From: an uncultured Paracoccaceae bacterium
Lineage (GTDB): Bacteria; Pseudomonadota; Alphaproteobacteria; Rhodobacterales; Rhodobacteraceae
Assembly: GCA_934500835.1 (NCBI GenBank)
Contig: CAKSTR010000001.1
Coordinates: forward strand, 620,001 to 684,000
DNA length: 64,000 nt
Direction: 5' to 3'
Shown here one piece after another: positions 56,166-64,000 of this stretch. Both the position numbers and the translations under genes were made by a program. The notes below the pieces were generated by a model. That model ran no database searches. It was not told the origin of the DNA and was given only the letters and a program-made list of their open reading frames with translations. The number at the start of each line of letters is the position of its first letter. Positions within the stretch are counted from its first letter, which is position 1.

Positions 56166-57056
56166 GTGCCCTTGACCAGTGACCCCGGCCATCCCCACCA
56201 AACCCCGGCCACCCGCAGCCTTGAACGCCGCATGGGCGACTGGGCGCGGGCGCGTCTGCCCTATGCGCTGGCAGAACTGGTGATGTTCGTGCTGAAACAG
56301 GGGTGGGCCTGCCTGTTCGGCGGGCTTCTCCTTGCCGCGATCATCGGCAGCAAGCTGATCTGGCAGCCTGGCTGGCCGGTGCACCGCTATGACGCGCTGT
56401 TCCTCTTCGCCATCGCCACCCAGGGCCTGTTCCTGTGGAAGAAGCTGGAAACCTGGGAGGAGGCGCGGGTCATCCTGCTTTTCCATCTGACCGGCACGGC
56501 GATGGAGTGGTTCAAGGTCGGCGCCGGGTCGTGGGCCTACCCCGAGGCCGGGATCTTCAAACTGATGGGCGTGCCGCTGTTCTCCGGCTTCATGTATGCC
56601 GCGGTCGGCAGCTACATGGCGCGGGTGATCCGTATCTTCGACATGCGCTTCACACCCTACCCGCCGCTTTGGATCACCTTCGTTCTGGCGGCGGCAATCT
56701 ATGTGAACTTCTTCGCCCATCATTTCCTGCCCGACATCAGGCTTGGGCTTTTCGCGGCCACCCTCCTGATCTTCGGCCGCACAAGGATCTGGTTCCGCAT
56801 CCATGACCATGACTGGTGGATGCCGCTGCCAGTGGCGGCTTTCCTGTCCAGTTTCGCGCTTTGGCTGGCCGAGAACATCGGCACCCTGACCGGAACCTGG
56901 CTCTACTCGGGCCAGACCCCGGACCGGATGGTCAGCTTTGCCAAGCTTGGGTCGTGGTATCTTCTGCTTTATGTGGCCTTCGTGACGGTGACGCTGGTCA
57001 GCCGCTCGGCGCTTTATCCGAAGGGCAGGCCCGTTCAGATCAGCCCGCGCCAGTAG
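56166..57056 (+). CDS. DUF817 family membrane protein
   Basis: About 296 residues and seven to eight hydrophobic segments. LPYALAELVMFVLKQGWACLFGGLLLAAI, the polar TGTAMEWFKVGAGSWAYPE and LPLFSGFMYAAVGSYMARVIRIFDMRF regions are the DUF817 pattern. Cytoplasmic membrane; function unknown. The start is set at GTG 56166, because the ATG at 56133 lies in the glyA terminator loop; ATG 56232 is another option. The 3' end overlaps a convergent gene by 22 bp. Confidence 0.85.
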   Translation: MPLTSDPGHPHQTPATRSLERRMGDWARARLPYALAELVMFVLKQGWACLFGGLLLAAIIGSKLIWQPGWPVHRYDALFLFAIATQGLFLWKKLETWEEARVILLFHLTGTAMEWFKVGAGSWAYPEAGIFKLMGVPLFSGFMYAAVGSYMARVIRIFDMRFTPYPPLWITFVLAAAIYVNFFAHHFLPDIRLGLFAATLLIFGRTRIWFRIHDHDWWMPLPVAAFLSSFALWLAENIGTLTGTWLYSGQTPDRMVSFAKLGSWYLLLYVAFVTVTLVSRSALYPKGRPVQISPRQ

Positions 57057-57406
57057 ATCACGCCAATCGCCAGCAGCATCACGACAAGCAGCCCGAAGGC
57101 GGCCGACGCGGCGGCGCCGACGATGGCCGACTTGCGCCGCTCGCCGCGGTTGACGCCGCGCAGATGGCGGATGCAGATGTCATAGGCGGCGGCGACTTCG
57201 GTTTCATCCACCCGAACCAGCAGCTTGGGGTTCTGCGCCATCTCTCCGGCTTCGGCGAGATAGGTCGCGGCCAGCCGCACCTTGCGCGGCAGGCGCCGCC
57301 CCGCCTTGCGCACCTTCTCCGGGAAGGTCCGGCCGCGCACCGACAACCGTTCCTCCAGCAGAGCAGAGATCCGGTCGGCCATCTGGGTGATCGTTGTCGC
57401 GCTCAT
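57035..57406 (-). CDS. Conserved hypothetical tail-anchored protein, 123 aa
   Basis: ATG 57406 with AGGAGG 5 bases upstream begins MSATTITQMADRISALLEERL. The first 90 residues are helical and basic (RGRTFPEKVRKAGRRLPRKVRLAA). One membrane segment near the C-terminus (about 95-120, AIVGAAASAAFGLLVVMLLAIGVIYW) would anchor it with the N-terminus in the cytoplasm. No family was recognised with confidence. It converges on the DUF817 gene and is divergent from the hydrolase gene. Confidence 0.75.
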   Translation of the reverse strand: MSATTITQMADRISALLEERLSVRGRTFPEKVRKAGRRLPRKVRLAATYLAEAGEMAQNPKLLVRVDETEVAAAYDICIRHLRGVNRGERRKSAIVGAAASAAFGLLVVMLLAIGVIYWRGLI

Positions 57407-57495
57407 GCGATCCTCCTGCGGTCCGGTTTTACGCAAGGGGCGCCACGATGCAACCGCTCTGGCCGAGAACACCGCGTTTCGCTATGGAAACGGAC

Positions 57496-58269
57496 ATGCT
57501 TGCAACCATCCGCCATCCCGCCGCGCAGGGCGCCACGATGCCCCCCCTTGTCATCGCCCACGGGCTGTACGGCAGCGGGCGAAACTGGGGGGTGATCGCA
57601 CGCCGGCTGGCGGACCGTCGCGATGTGGTTGCGGTAGACATGCGCAACCACGGGACAAGCCCGCGCTTTCCGTCACAAAGCTACCCCGAAATGGCGGCGG
57701 ATCTGGCCGGGGTGGTTGCCTCGCTGGGGGCCGAGGTCGATCTTCTGGGGCATTCGATGGGCGGCAAGGCCGCGATGCAACTGGCGCTGACCGCCCCCGG
57801 CCCCCTGCGGCGGCTGGTGGTCGCAGACATCGCGCCCGTGGCCTACGGGCATGACCAAAGCCACCATGCCCGTGCAATGATGGCGCTGGATCTGGCCGGC
57901 GTGACCTCGCGCGGCGAGGCCGACCGCAGGCTGGCGGCGACGGTGGACGACCCCGGCCTACGCGCTTTCTTCCTGCAATCGCTGGACCTGAAGGCCGAAG
58001 GGGGTCCGCACTGGCGGCTGAACCTGCCGGTGCTTGAATCCGAGATGCCGAAGATCGTCGGCTGGCCCGGCACGCAGGGGCAGTTCAACCGGCCGACGCT
58101 GTTTCTGACCGGCAGCGAAAGCCGCTACGTCCTGCCGGAATACCGCGAGACCATCCGCGCGCTTTTCCCCAAGAGCCGCTTTGCCAAGCTGCCGGGGGCC
58201 GGCCATTGGCTGCACGCCGACAAGCCCCGCGAATTCGAGGAAACCGTGCGGGTCTTCCTGGACGCCTGA
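57496..58269 (+). CDS. Alpha/beta hydrolase (YbfF-like)
   Basis: 257 residues. PLVIAHGLYGSGRNWGVIARRL is the oxyanion-hole region, VVAVDMRNHGTSPR follows, and the nucleophile elbow GHSMGG has its Ser at 87. The C-terminal GAGHWLHADKPREFEETV supplies the catalytic His. This pattern is that of YbfF-type esterases with acyl-CoA or short-ester activity; the actual substrate is unknown. ATG 57496 is chosen to match the family start (MLATIRH); ATG 57484 is an alternative. It is divergent from the tail-anchored gene. Confidence 0.9.
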   Translation: MLATIRHPAAQGATMPPLVIAHGLYGSGRNWGVIARRLADRRDVVAVDMRNHGTSPRFPSQSYPEMAADLAGVVASLGAEVDLLGHSMGGKAAMQLALTAPGPLRRLVVADIAPVAYGHDQSHHARAMMALDLAGVTSRGEADRRLAATVDDPGLRAFFLQSLDLKAEGGPHWRLNLPVLESEMPKIVGWPGTQGQFNRPTLFLTGSESRYVLPEYRETIRALFPKSRFAKLPGAGHWLHADKPREFEETVRVFLDA

Positions 58270-58315
58270 GCCTCTCCGTCTGTGCCCCTGCCCGTTTGTC
58301 CCTTGGGCTGCGCTT

Positions 58316-58495
58316 TCAGCCCGCGATCTGCCGTGCCACCAGCCAGCTGACCGGCATCGCCAGCACAAAGCCAAGCCCGGCCGCGATCAGGATCGGCACC
58401 ATTGTTGTGTGGCCCGTGGTCAGGGCAGCCACGATGAACGCCCCCATCAACGACGTGGAAACGATCGAGAACAGGATCATGGTCAGGCGAAGCAT
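58316..58495 (-). CDS. Small two-helix membrane protein, 59 aa
   Basis: MLRLTMILFSIVSTSLMGAF begins the first hydrophobic helix (1-28), and TTMVPILIAAGLGFVLAMPVSWL forms the second (33-55). It ends with basic VARQI. GGAGG lies 5 bases before ATG 58495. Small proteins of this shape occur widely in Rhodobacterales. From memory some carry the label CTP synthetase, which nothing in this sequence supports. The function is unknown. Confidence 0.75.
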   Translation of the reverse strand: MLRLTMILFSIVSTSLMGAFIVAALTTGHTTMVPILIAAGLGFVLAMPVSWLVARQIAG

Positions 58496-58583
58496 TCCGG
58501 CCTCCGGTTGAAACAGGTCGGCACAAGCATGGCACCGCAAGGGGCACCCCGCCTTGATGCGGATCAACAGCCGTCACCGGCGG

Positions 58584-60188
58584 TCAGACCGCGCCCGTCC
58601 GATGCACCACCTTGCCGCGGAACAGGGTCAGCAGCACTTTCGTGTCCGAGATCGCATCGGGCGCGCAGGCGAAGATGTCCTGATCAAGCACGATCAGATC
58701 GGCCGAGAAGCCGGTCCGCAACTGCCCCGTGAGCCCCGCCCGCCAGCAGGCCCTTGCGGCATGGCTGGTGTAGCCCACCACCGCCTCTTCCACCGTCAGG
58801 CGCTGGCCGGGCTGGAACGGTTCCTTCGCCCCGTCCAGCTTGCGGGCCTGACGGGTGACAGCGGTTTCGATGATCTCGAACGGGTTCAGCGTGGACACCG
58901 GCCAGTCCGAGGACAGGCACCAATCCGCCCCCGCCTGCAGCATCTTCCTGAAGGCATAGGTGTCGCCGTGGCGGTCCGGGCCGATCATCTCCAGCGCAAT
59001 GTCGGGGATCTGCGGGTCCAGTCGCGCCCAGAGGGGCTGGATGTTCGCCGTTGCCACCCTGGCCAGCCGGGCATAGTCGCCGGGGTCCATCAGTTGCAGA
59101 TGGGTCAGCTGGTGCTGCGCGGGCCAGGGGGCGTTGGCGGCCTGGGCGGCCTCAAGCCCCTCGATGCTGCGGCGCACGGCTGCATCGCCGATGACATGGA
59201 CGTGGATGGCGAAGCGGGCGGCGTCCAGCGCGGTGAAAAGGTCCCTGGTCTGATCCGCCCCGAACATGCAGCCCGCAGTTCCGGGCCGGTCGGCATAATC
59301 CGCCAGACAGGCGGCGGTGCGGTTCTCGAACACGCCATCCATGAAGAACTTGGCGGAATGGACATGGAACTCCGGCCCCGGATGGGCTGCGCGCAGGGCT
59401 GACAGCCGGGTGACGGCCGTTTCCGGCGTGTCGGCCTCGGTCACCAGGGCAGCACCGCAGACCCAAAGGGTCAGCGCACCTTCGGCCAGCCCGCGGGCAT
59501 AGATCCGCGCCTCCTGCTCCGTCACCCGAGGGTCAAGGATGCCGGTGAAGCCATGGGCATTGGCATGGGCCTGCCCGGCCAGAAGGCCCTGATACCAATG
59601 CGCGTCGGTCAGTTGCGGCAGGCGGGCGATGGCCCAAGGGATGGCTTCTTCGTGCAGCATCCCTGTCGCACGCCCTGCCCCGTCGCGGACGATATGGCCG
59701 TTGACCGGATCGGGCGTGGCATCGGTGATCCCGATCATCGCCAGCGCCTGCGAGTTGAAACAGGCGTTGTGGAAACTGCTGTCATAGACCACTGCGGGCC
59801 GGTCGCCCGTCACCCGGTCCAGCACATGCGCCGTCAGGTTGTGGTCGCCAAAATGCCCCGGCTGCCAGCCCGCGCCGATGATCAAGGGCAGGTCGGGCTT
59901 GGCGGCACCATGGGCGCCAAGGGTTGCCTGAAGGTCGGCCTCGGTCACCGCGTCATAAAGATAGGCCGCGGTTGCAAGATCCAGCCCGCCCGAGAGAAGA
60001 TGCACATGGGCATCCTGAAAGCCTGGCAGCACCAGTCGGCCGCCGGCGTCGATCACCTCGTCCGCCGGGGGCGGCGCACCCTGCCCAAGCGCCTGAATGC
60101 GGCCATCCCGGGCCAACAGCCAGTCGGCAAGCGGCTGCGCGGGGTCCATGGTGCGGATGCGGGCATTGCGGATCAGAAGGTCAGCCAA
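58584..60188 (-). CDS. Amidohydrolase, YtcJ-like
   Basis: A 534-residue metal-dependent hydrolase of the amidohydrolase superfamily (amidohydrolase_3). The beta-sandwich start LLIRNARIRTMDPA leads to the metal motif DAHVHL (H61, H63), then FFMDGVFENRTAA, HVHVIGDAAV, and the late SSDWPVSTLNPFEII, with the C-terminal LIVLDQD. Members cleave C-N bonds in cyclic amides or formamides. The start is TTG 60188 inside the end of the cupin gene, with GAAAGG upstream, so translational coupling is likely. It ends the operon with the transporter. Confidence 0.87.
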   Translation of the reverse strand: MADLLIRNARIRTMDPAQPLADWLLARDGRIQALGQGAPPPADEVIDAGGRLVLPGFQDAHVHLLSGGLDLATAAYLYDAVTEADLQATLGAHGAAKPDLPLIIGAGWQPGHFGDHNLTAHVLDRVTGDRPAVVYDSSFHNACFNSQALAMIGITDATPDPVNGHIVRDGAGRATGMLHEEAIPWAIARLPQLTDAHWYQGLLAGQAHANAHGFTGILDPRVTEQEARIYARGLAEGALTLWVCGAALVTEADTPETAVTRLSALRAAHPGPEFHVHSAKFFMDGVFENRTAACLADYADRPGTAGCMFGADQTRDLFTALDAARFAIHVHVIGDAAVRRSIEGLEAAQAANAPWPAQHQLTHLQLMDPGDYARLARVATANIQPLWARLDPQIPDIALEMIGPDRHGDTYAFRKMLQAGADWCLSSDWPVSTLNPFEIIETAVTRQARKLDGAKEPFQPGQRLTVEEAVVGYTSHAARACWRAGLTGQLRTGFSADLIVLDQDIFACAPDAISDTKVLLTLFRGKVVHRTGAV

Positions 60189-61029
60189 GGCGAAGCCTTT
60201 CCAGTTCCGGCCAGTCGCTGGCGGGGATCATATGGGCCGGCAGCCAGACATCCCGCGTCCAGCCGAAAAGGCACAGGAACGGCACCGGGCCGACCTTGGT
60301 CAGATGCGGTTGATGGGCCGGGTTCCAGACCGGCCGATGCGCGGGCTTCTGCAGCAGCGGCCGGTCGGGGCCGAAGCGCCAGCCATGCGGGCCGGTCAGC
60401 GGGGCATAAAGCTCGGGCGCGGGATGGGCGTGGTCGCGGTAAAGGACATGCGGCGCGATCAGGAAGATGCCCAGGTCGAAGTCCTGCGCGGGGATGCTGG
60501 CCGCCTCGCCGATCAACGAGCAGAAGGCGTGGCTGCGGATGAAATCGGTGCCGACCTCCTGCGGCGGATAGCCGTCATAGGTGATCCAGCGCAGATGCGG
60601 CGCGGCGGCGGCAATGGCGCCGGTCAGCGCCGGCTGGCCGGGCACCGCCTCCAGCGCCGATGTCAGATACCGGTCGACCACCGCATTCGGGCTGACCACG
60701 GGCAAGCGGACCGGCCCGTCGCGCCAGCGCGCGATCAGGGTGCGGACCTCGGTCACGCCGGGGCCGGGCAGCCCGGCAAGATAGCGGTCCGCCTCCTCCA
60801 CCAAGGCGCGGACCAGATCCTCGGCCGTGGCGGGCGGATCGTCCGGCACCGGCAGCTTGCGGTCCTCCAGCACCTCAAGCGGGGGGCGCAGATCGTCGGC
60901 GGCGGCAACCCGGTACGCCTCAAGCTGCGCGGATGACAGTTTCCCGGTCGCGAACAGCCGCATCGCCCTGCCATAGCGCGCCCGGCCCGAGCCGAGCGCG
61001 CCAAGGGGGACGCCCAGAAGACCGCTCAT
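60181..61029 (-). CDS. Cupin of the DMSP lyase (DddQ/DddL-like) family
   Basis: 282 residues. The C-terminal cupin has YRDHAHPAPELYAPLTG at 197-213, in which H200, H202, E206 and Y208 match the metal-site pattern H-x-H-x3-E-x-Y. A second ligand His follows in VWNPAHQPHLTKVG near 239. This is the hallmark of dimethylsulfoniopropionate lyase-type cupins. The N-terminal 140 residues are helical and make it longer than DddQ. It may act on a related sulfonium or amine instead. ATG 61029 overlaps the potI-type stop (ATGA), and the gene lies in the transporter operon. Confidence 0.75.
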   Translation of the reverse strand: MSGLLGVPLGALGSGRARYGRAMRLFATGKLSSAQLEAYRVAAADDLRPPLEVLEDRKLPVPDDPPATAEDLVRALVEEADRYLAGLPGPGVTEVRTLIARWRDGPVRLPVVSPNAVVDRYLTSALEAVPGQPALTGAIAAAAPHLRWITYDGYPPQEVGTDFIRSHAFCSLIGEAASIPAQDFDLGIFLIAPHVLYRDHAHPAPELYAPLTGPHGWRFGPDRPLLQKPAHRPVWNPAHQPHLTKVGPVPFLCLFGWTRDVWLPAHMIPASDWPELERLRLG

Positions 61030-61865
61030 TCGTTGGCCCGATAGGCCATCCGCGCATCGGCGCTGGCCCGCGCCGCCGCCCGGTTCATGAGGATGCCGGC
61101 AATGGCCACCCCGACCCCGACCACCAGAACCATCAGCGTGGCAAGGGCGTTGATGTCAGGTGTCACCCCCAGTTTGACCTTGGACCAGATCAGAAGGGGC
61201 AGCGTGGTCGATCCCGGCCCGGTGGTGAACGAGGTGATCACCACGTCGTCAAGGCTGATGGTGAAGGCCAGAAGCCAGCCCGACATGACCGCCGGGAAGA
61301 TCACCGGCAGGGTCACATCGAACATCACCTGCCAGGGCCGCGACCCCAGATCCATCGCCGCCTCTTCAATCGCGCGGTCGGCCTGCACCATGCGCGCCTG
61401 CACCACCGTGGTCACGAAGACCATGGAAAAGGTGATATGCGCCAGCGTCACCGTGGTGAATCCGCGCTGCGCCGGCCAGCCGATCCACTCGGCCAGCATG
61501 ATGAAGAACATCAGGAGCGAGATGCCGGTGATCACCTCGGGCATGATCAGGGGCGCCGTCACAAGACCCGAGAACAGCACCCGCCCCCGGAACTTGCGGA
61601 ACCGCGCCAATGCGATCCCGGCCATTGTGCCAAGGACGGTGGCGACCGAAGCCGAGATGAAGGCGATCTTCAGCGAAAGCCAAAGCGCCGCGATCACCTG
61701 CTTGTTCGAGAACAGCGACACATACCACTTGGTCGAGAACCCGCCCCAGACCGTCGCCAGCCGGCTTTCGTTGAACGAATAGACGATCATCGACAGGATC
61801 GGGATGTAGAAAAAGGCAAAGCCGAAGGCCAGAACGGTGATCAGGAAGATCGGACGCCGTTTCAT
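61026..61865 (-). CDS. potI: Polyamine-type ABC transporter permease (PotI-like)
   Basis: 279 residues and six membrane helices, one of two permease subunits. The EAA loop AAMDLGSRPWQVMFDVTLPVIFPA interacts with the ATPase, and FTISLDDVVITSFTTGPGSTTLP follows, typical of PotC/PotI. ATG 61865 overlaps the potH stop (ATGA), and its stop overlaps the cupin start. The putrescine assignment rests on family and gene order; related compounds are possible. Confidence 0.88.
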   Translation of the reverse strand: MKRRPIFLITVLAFGFAFFYIPILSMIVYSFNESRLATVWGGFSTKWYVSLFSNKQVIAALWLSLKIAFISASVATVLGTMAGIALARFRKFRGRVLFSGLVTAPLIMPEVITGISLLMFFIMLAEWIGWPAQRGFTTVTLAHITFSMVFVTTVVQARMVQADRAIEEAAMDLGSRPWQVMFDVTLPVIFPAVMSGWLLAFTISLDDVVITSFTTGPGSTTLPLLIWSKVKLGVTPDINALATLMVLVVGVGVAIAGILMNRAAARASADARMAYRANE

Positions 61866-62782
61866 TTGCTACCCCCCGCCCGGGCCTGGAAGTGGCTGTA
61901 CAGCATCGTCGGCACCACCATCAGCAGAAGAAGCAGCACCGCCACCGCCGAGGCCATCGGCCAGTCGCGCGCCTGTGCGAACTCGTCCGAGATCACCCGT
62001 CCGATCATCGGGCTGGAGGCATTTCCGACCAGCGTCGGAATGACCAGCTCACCCGCCGCCGGGATGAAGACCAGCATGCCGCCCGCAATGATGCCGGGCA
62101 CGGATTGCGGCAAAGTCACGTCCCAGAAGACGCGGGCGGGCTTCGAGCCGAGGTCCATCGCCGCCTCGTCCAGCGTGGGGTCCAGCCGCTCAAGGCTGGC
62201 GAACAGGGGCAGGATCATGAAGGGCAGATAGGTGTAGACCATCACCAGAACGACCGCGAAATTGGTGTTCATCATCGGGATCGACTTCACCGCCCACTCC
62301 ATGGGCACAAGGAAGTTCCACATGTCGGTCAGAAGCCCGTTGAACCAGCTGTTGCGGCCCATCATCCCCATCCAGGCGTAGACCCGCAGCAGGAACGAGG
62401 TCCAGAACGGCAGGATGACCAGCATGATCAGGATGCTGCGCCACGCCGGCGCCACGCGGACCAGACCAAGCGCCATCGGATAGCCGATCAGCAGGCACAG
62501 GATCATGGCAAGCGCGGCATTGATCACCGAAGTGACGAAGGCCCGGAAATAAAGCCCGTCGCCAAGGGCGCGGGCATAGGGCTCGTAGTTCAGGGTGATC
62601 TTGTAGTCATCGGACCACCAGCTGATCGGCGGCGCGGTCGGAGTCTTGGTGGCGAAACTCATCGCCACCACGATCAGGAAGGGAACCAGGAACAGCACCA
62701 CCAGCCAGACATAGGGGGCACCGATCAACAGTCCGGGCCAGCCCTTCACATCGAACCAGCGGGAGAAGCGCGTGCTTGCCAT
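61862..62782 (-). CDS. potH: Polyamine-type ABC transporter permease (PotH-like)
   Basis: 306 residues with six membrane helices. The N-terminal GLLIGAPYVWLVVLFLVPFLIVVAMSFA is the usual first helix. The region WTSFLLRVYAWMGMMGRNSW and the EAA loop EAAMDLGSKPARVFWDVTLP are typical of PotB/PotH. The C-terminus overlaps the potI-type start. ATG 62782 lies 4 bp after the stop of the ATPase gene. Confidence 0.88.
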   Translation of the reverse strand: MASTRFSRWFDVKGWPGLLIGAPYVWLVVLFLVPFLIVVAMSFATKTPTAPPISWWSDDYKITLNYEPYARALGDGLYFRAFVTSVINAALAMILCLLIGYPMALGLVRVAPAWRSILIMLVILPFWTSFLLRVYAWMGMMGRNSWFNGLLTDMWNFLVPMEWAVKSIPMMNTNFAVVLVMVYTYLPFMILPLFASLERLDPTLDEAAMDLGSKPARVFWDVTLPQSVPGIIAGGMLVFIPAAGELVIPTLVGNASSPMIGRVISDEFAQARDWPMASAVAVLLLLLMVVPTMLYSHFQARAGGSK

Positions 62783-62786
62783 GGCG

Positions 62787-63893
62787 CTACTCCGCCAGAA
62801 CGATGGCCGAGCCGGGATCGAAACTCAGCCAGATGCGGTCGTCCCAGTCGGCCACCCTTGCGGATTCCGTGCCGCGACGGGCGTTCACCGCATGGGCCTG
62901 CACCAGCTCGCCCGAGGGCAGCGTGATGCGGTACAGGCTGTCCTTGCCGAAATAGGCCAGATCCTTGACCATGCCTTCGATGGCATTCGCACCTTCGGGC
63001 TTCTCTTTCGACAGCACCAGCTTTTCGGGCCGGATCGCAAGCGTCACCGCCTGCCCCTCGACCACGCCGGCCACATCGCGCGCCAGAACGCGGCCGCCAA
63101 GGGCCGGCACATCGACCACCAACTGCCCCGCCTCGCGCGTCTGCACCGTGCCCTCGAACGAGGTGATCGAGCCGATGAAGCTGGCGACGAAGCGGCTGTT
63201 GGGGAATTCGTAGATCTCGGTCGGGCTGCCGATCTGGCGGACGACCCCCTTGTCCATCACCGCGATCCGGTCGGCCAGCGTCATCGCCTCTTCCTGATCA
63301 TGGGTCACCACGATGAAGGTGACGCCGGTGCGCTGCTGGATCGACATCAGTTCGAACTGGGTGTGTTCGCGCAGCTTCTTGTCCAGGGCTGCCAGCGGTT
63401 CATCCAGCAAAAGCAGCTTGGGCTGCCGCGCCAGCGCCCGGGCCAGTGCCACCCGCTGCCGTTGCCCGCCCGAGATCTGGTGCGGCTTGCGGGCCGCGAA
63501 CGGGGTCAGCTGCACCAGATCCAGCATCTCGCGCACCCTCGCCTCGCGCTCTGCCTTGGTCATCTTCTCGTGCTTCAGCCCGTAGGCCACATTCTTCTCC
63601 ACGGTCATATGCGGGAAAAGCGCGTAGGACTGGAACATCATATGGACCGGTCGGTCCCAGGGCGGCACGCCTGCCATGTCGCGCCCGTCCAGATAGATGC
63701 GGCCGGAGGTCGGTTCCTCGAACCCTGCCAGCATCCGCAGAAGCGTGGTCTTGCCGCAGCCGGAACCACCAAGCAACGCGAAGATCTCGCCCTTCTCGAC
63801 GGTCAGCGAAACCTCGCGGACCGCCTGGAAGGTGCCGAACAGCTTCGAGACCCCTTCGATCTTCAGGAAGGGCTCGACAGCGGAGGAGGACAT
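62787..63893 (-). CDS. potG: Polyamine-type ABC transporter ATPase (PotG-like)
   Basis: A 368-residue ATPase. Walker A GGSGCGKTT is at 42-50, signature ISGGQ at 140-144, Walker B LLLLDEP near 161-167, and the switch His in VVTHDQEEA. A TOBE-type domain follows from about 250 (AIRPEKLVLSKEKPEGANAIEG). MFQSYALFPHMTVEKNVAYGLK is characteristic of the PotA/PotG group. It lies 4 bp after potF and is the second gene of the visible operon. Confidence 0.93.
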   Translation of the reverse strand: MSSSAVEPFLKIEGVSKLFGTFQAVREVSLTVEKGEIFALLGGSGCGKTTLLRMLAGFEEPTSGRIYLDGRDMAGVPPWDRPVHMMFQSYALFPHMTVEKNVAYGLKHEKMTKAEREARVREMLDLVQLTPFAARKPHQISGGQRQRVALARALARQPKLLLLDEPLAALDKKLREHTQFELMSIQQRTGVTFIVVTHDQEEAMTLADRIAVMDKGVVRQIGSPTEIYEFPNSRFVASFIGSITSFEGTVQTREAGQLVVDVPALGGRVLARDVAGVVEGQAVTLAIRPEKLVLSKEKPEGANAIEGMVKDLAYFGKDSLYRITLPSGELVQAHAVNARRGTESARVADWDDRIWLSFDPGSAIVLAE

Positions 63894-63897
63894 CTGG

Positions 63898-64000
63898 TCA
63901 GCCGCCCGTCTTGATCTTGGTCCAGATCCGGGTCAGCGCCTCTTCCTGCGCGTCGGTCTGCGGCTTGGGGGTGTACATCCGCTTCAGGGTCTCTTCATCG
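63898..64000 (-). CDS. potF: Polyamine ABC transporter substrate-binding protein, C-terminal end only
   Basis: The last 34 codons before the right edge read DEETLKRMYTPKPQTDAQEE and end ALTRIWTKIKTGG, the typical C-terminus of PotD/PotF periplasmic binding proteins. The rest lies outside the window. It is the gene upstream of the ATPase gene and completes the binding protein-ATPase-permease-permease order. Confidence 0.85.
   Translation of the reverse strand, partial: DEETLKRMYTPKPQTDAQEEALTRIWTKIKTGG

Noticed and set aside
57441..57545. Direct repeat GCGCCACGATGC around the start of the hydrolase gene
   Set aside because: Only about 12 bases, and one copy is within codons; chance is likely.

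Overview
This is GC-rich chromosomal DNA from an alphaproteobacterium, most likely a Rhodobacterales member (Rhodobacter/Paracoccus-type). That view rests on a GcrA cell-cycle regulator, DUF1467 next to methylmalonyl-CoA epimerase, DUF6455, DUF1993 and DUF817 proteins, an argD-argF pair, and a PccR/ScfR-like octamer in front of propionyl-CoA synthetase. No rRNA, tRNA, CRISPR array, insertion sequence or prophage block was seen. Almost all long overlapping antisense frames are GC-rich shadows of real genes.

Layout. 1-9.8 kb: hrpB (cut by the window edge), meaB, a DMT exporter, rpmB, a flavin-binding protein, an MFS transporter, a DUF1993 protein, the argD-argF arginine genes and gcrA. 9.9-19.8 kb: a di-haem cytochrome c peroxidase behind an FNR-like site, an AsmA protein, an M48 lipoprotein protease, small conserved proteins, dgkA, rimO, a class II deacetylase and an orphan receiver protein. 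19.9-30.8 kb: mce-DUF1467, a membrane protein/nitroreductase pair, an acetyltransferase, aspS-DUF1993, pabB-pabC and carB. 30.8-34.4 kb looks accessory: an AT-richer DUF3800 gene, a BrnA-like antitoxin without a toxin behind four tandem 11-bp units, a DEAD-box helicase and a phage-CII-like regulator. 34.7-40.5 kb: tdk, an exporter, an acyl-CoA ligase, a membrane-anchored M48-like protein lacking its zinc motif, and a SPOR protein. 40.5-45.2 kb: a nucleoside salvage operon cdd-deoA-deoB-add-upp. 45.3-51.9 kb: a GntR/VOC-cupin pair, maeB and prpE. 51.9-53.7 kb: an Hpt protein and a sigma-54 response regulator resembling LuxU-LuxO. 53.8-58.5 kb: nadK, glyA, DUF817 and small proteins. 58.6-64 kb: a polyamine-type ABC transporter operon continuing into a DMSP-lyase-like cupin and an amidohydrolase.

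How the genes work together. MeaB, Mce and PrpE belong to one route (propionate to propionyl-CoA to succinyl-CoA) but lie far apart. MaeB would drain the resulting C4 acids to pyruvate. CarB feeds carbamoyl phosphate to ArgF. The deo/cdd/add/upp genes with tdk form a complete nucleoside salvage set.

The most unusual structure is a modular intergenic repeat family present at nine loci. It combines an approximately 24-bp box of the form GGGATATTTG-nn-CCAGAATGAAG with a G5/C5 hairpin. At four loci a second hairpin with GCGGC/GCCGC arms follows about 45-50 nt further on. Two loci share a further 41-nt stem-loop.
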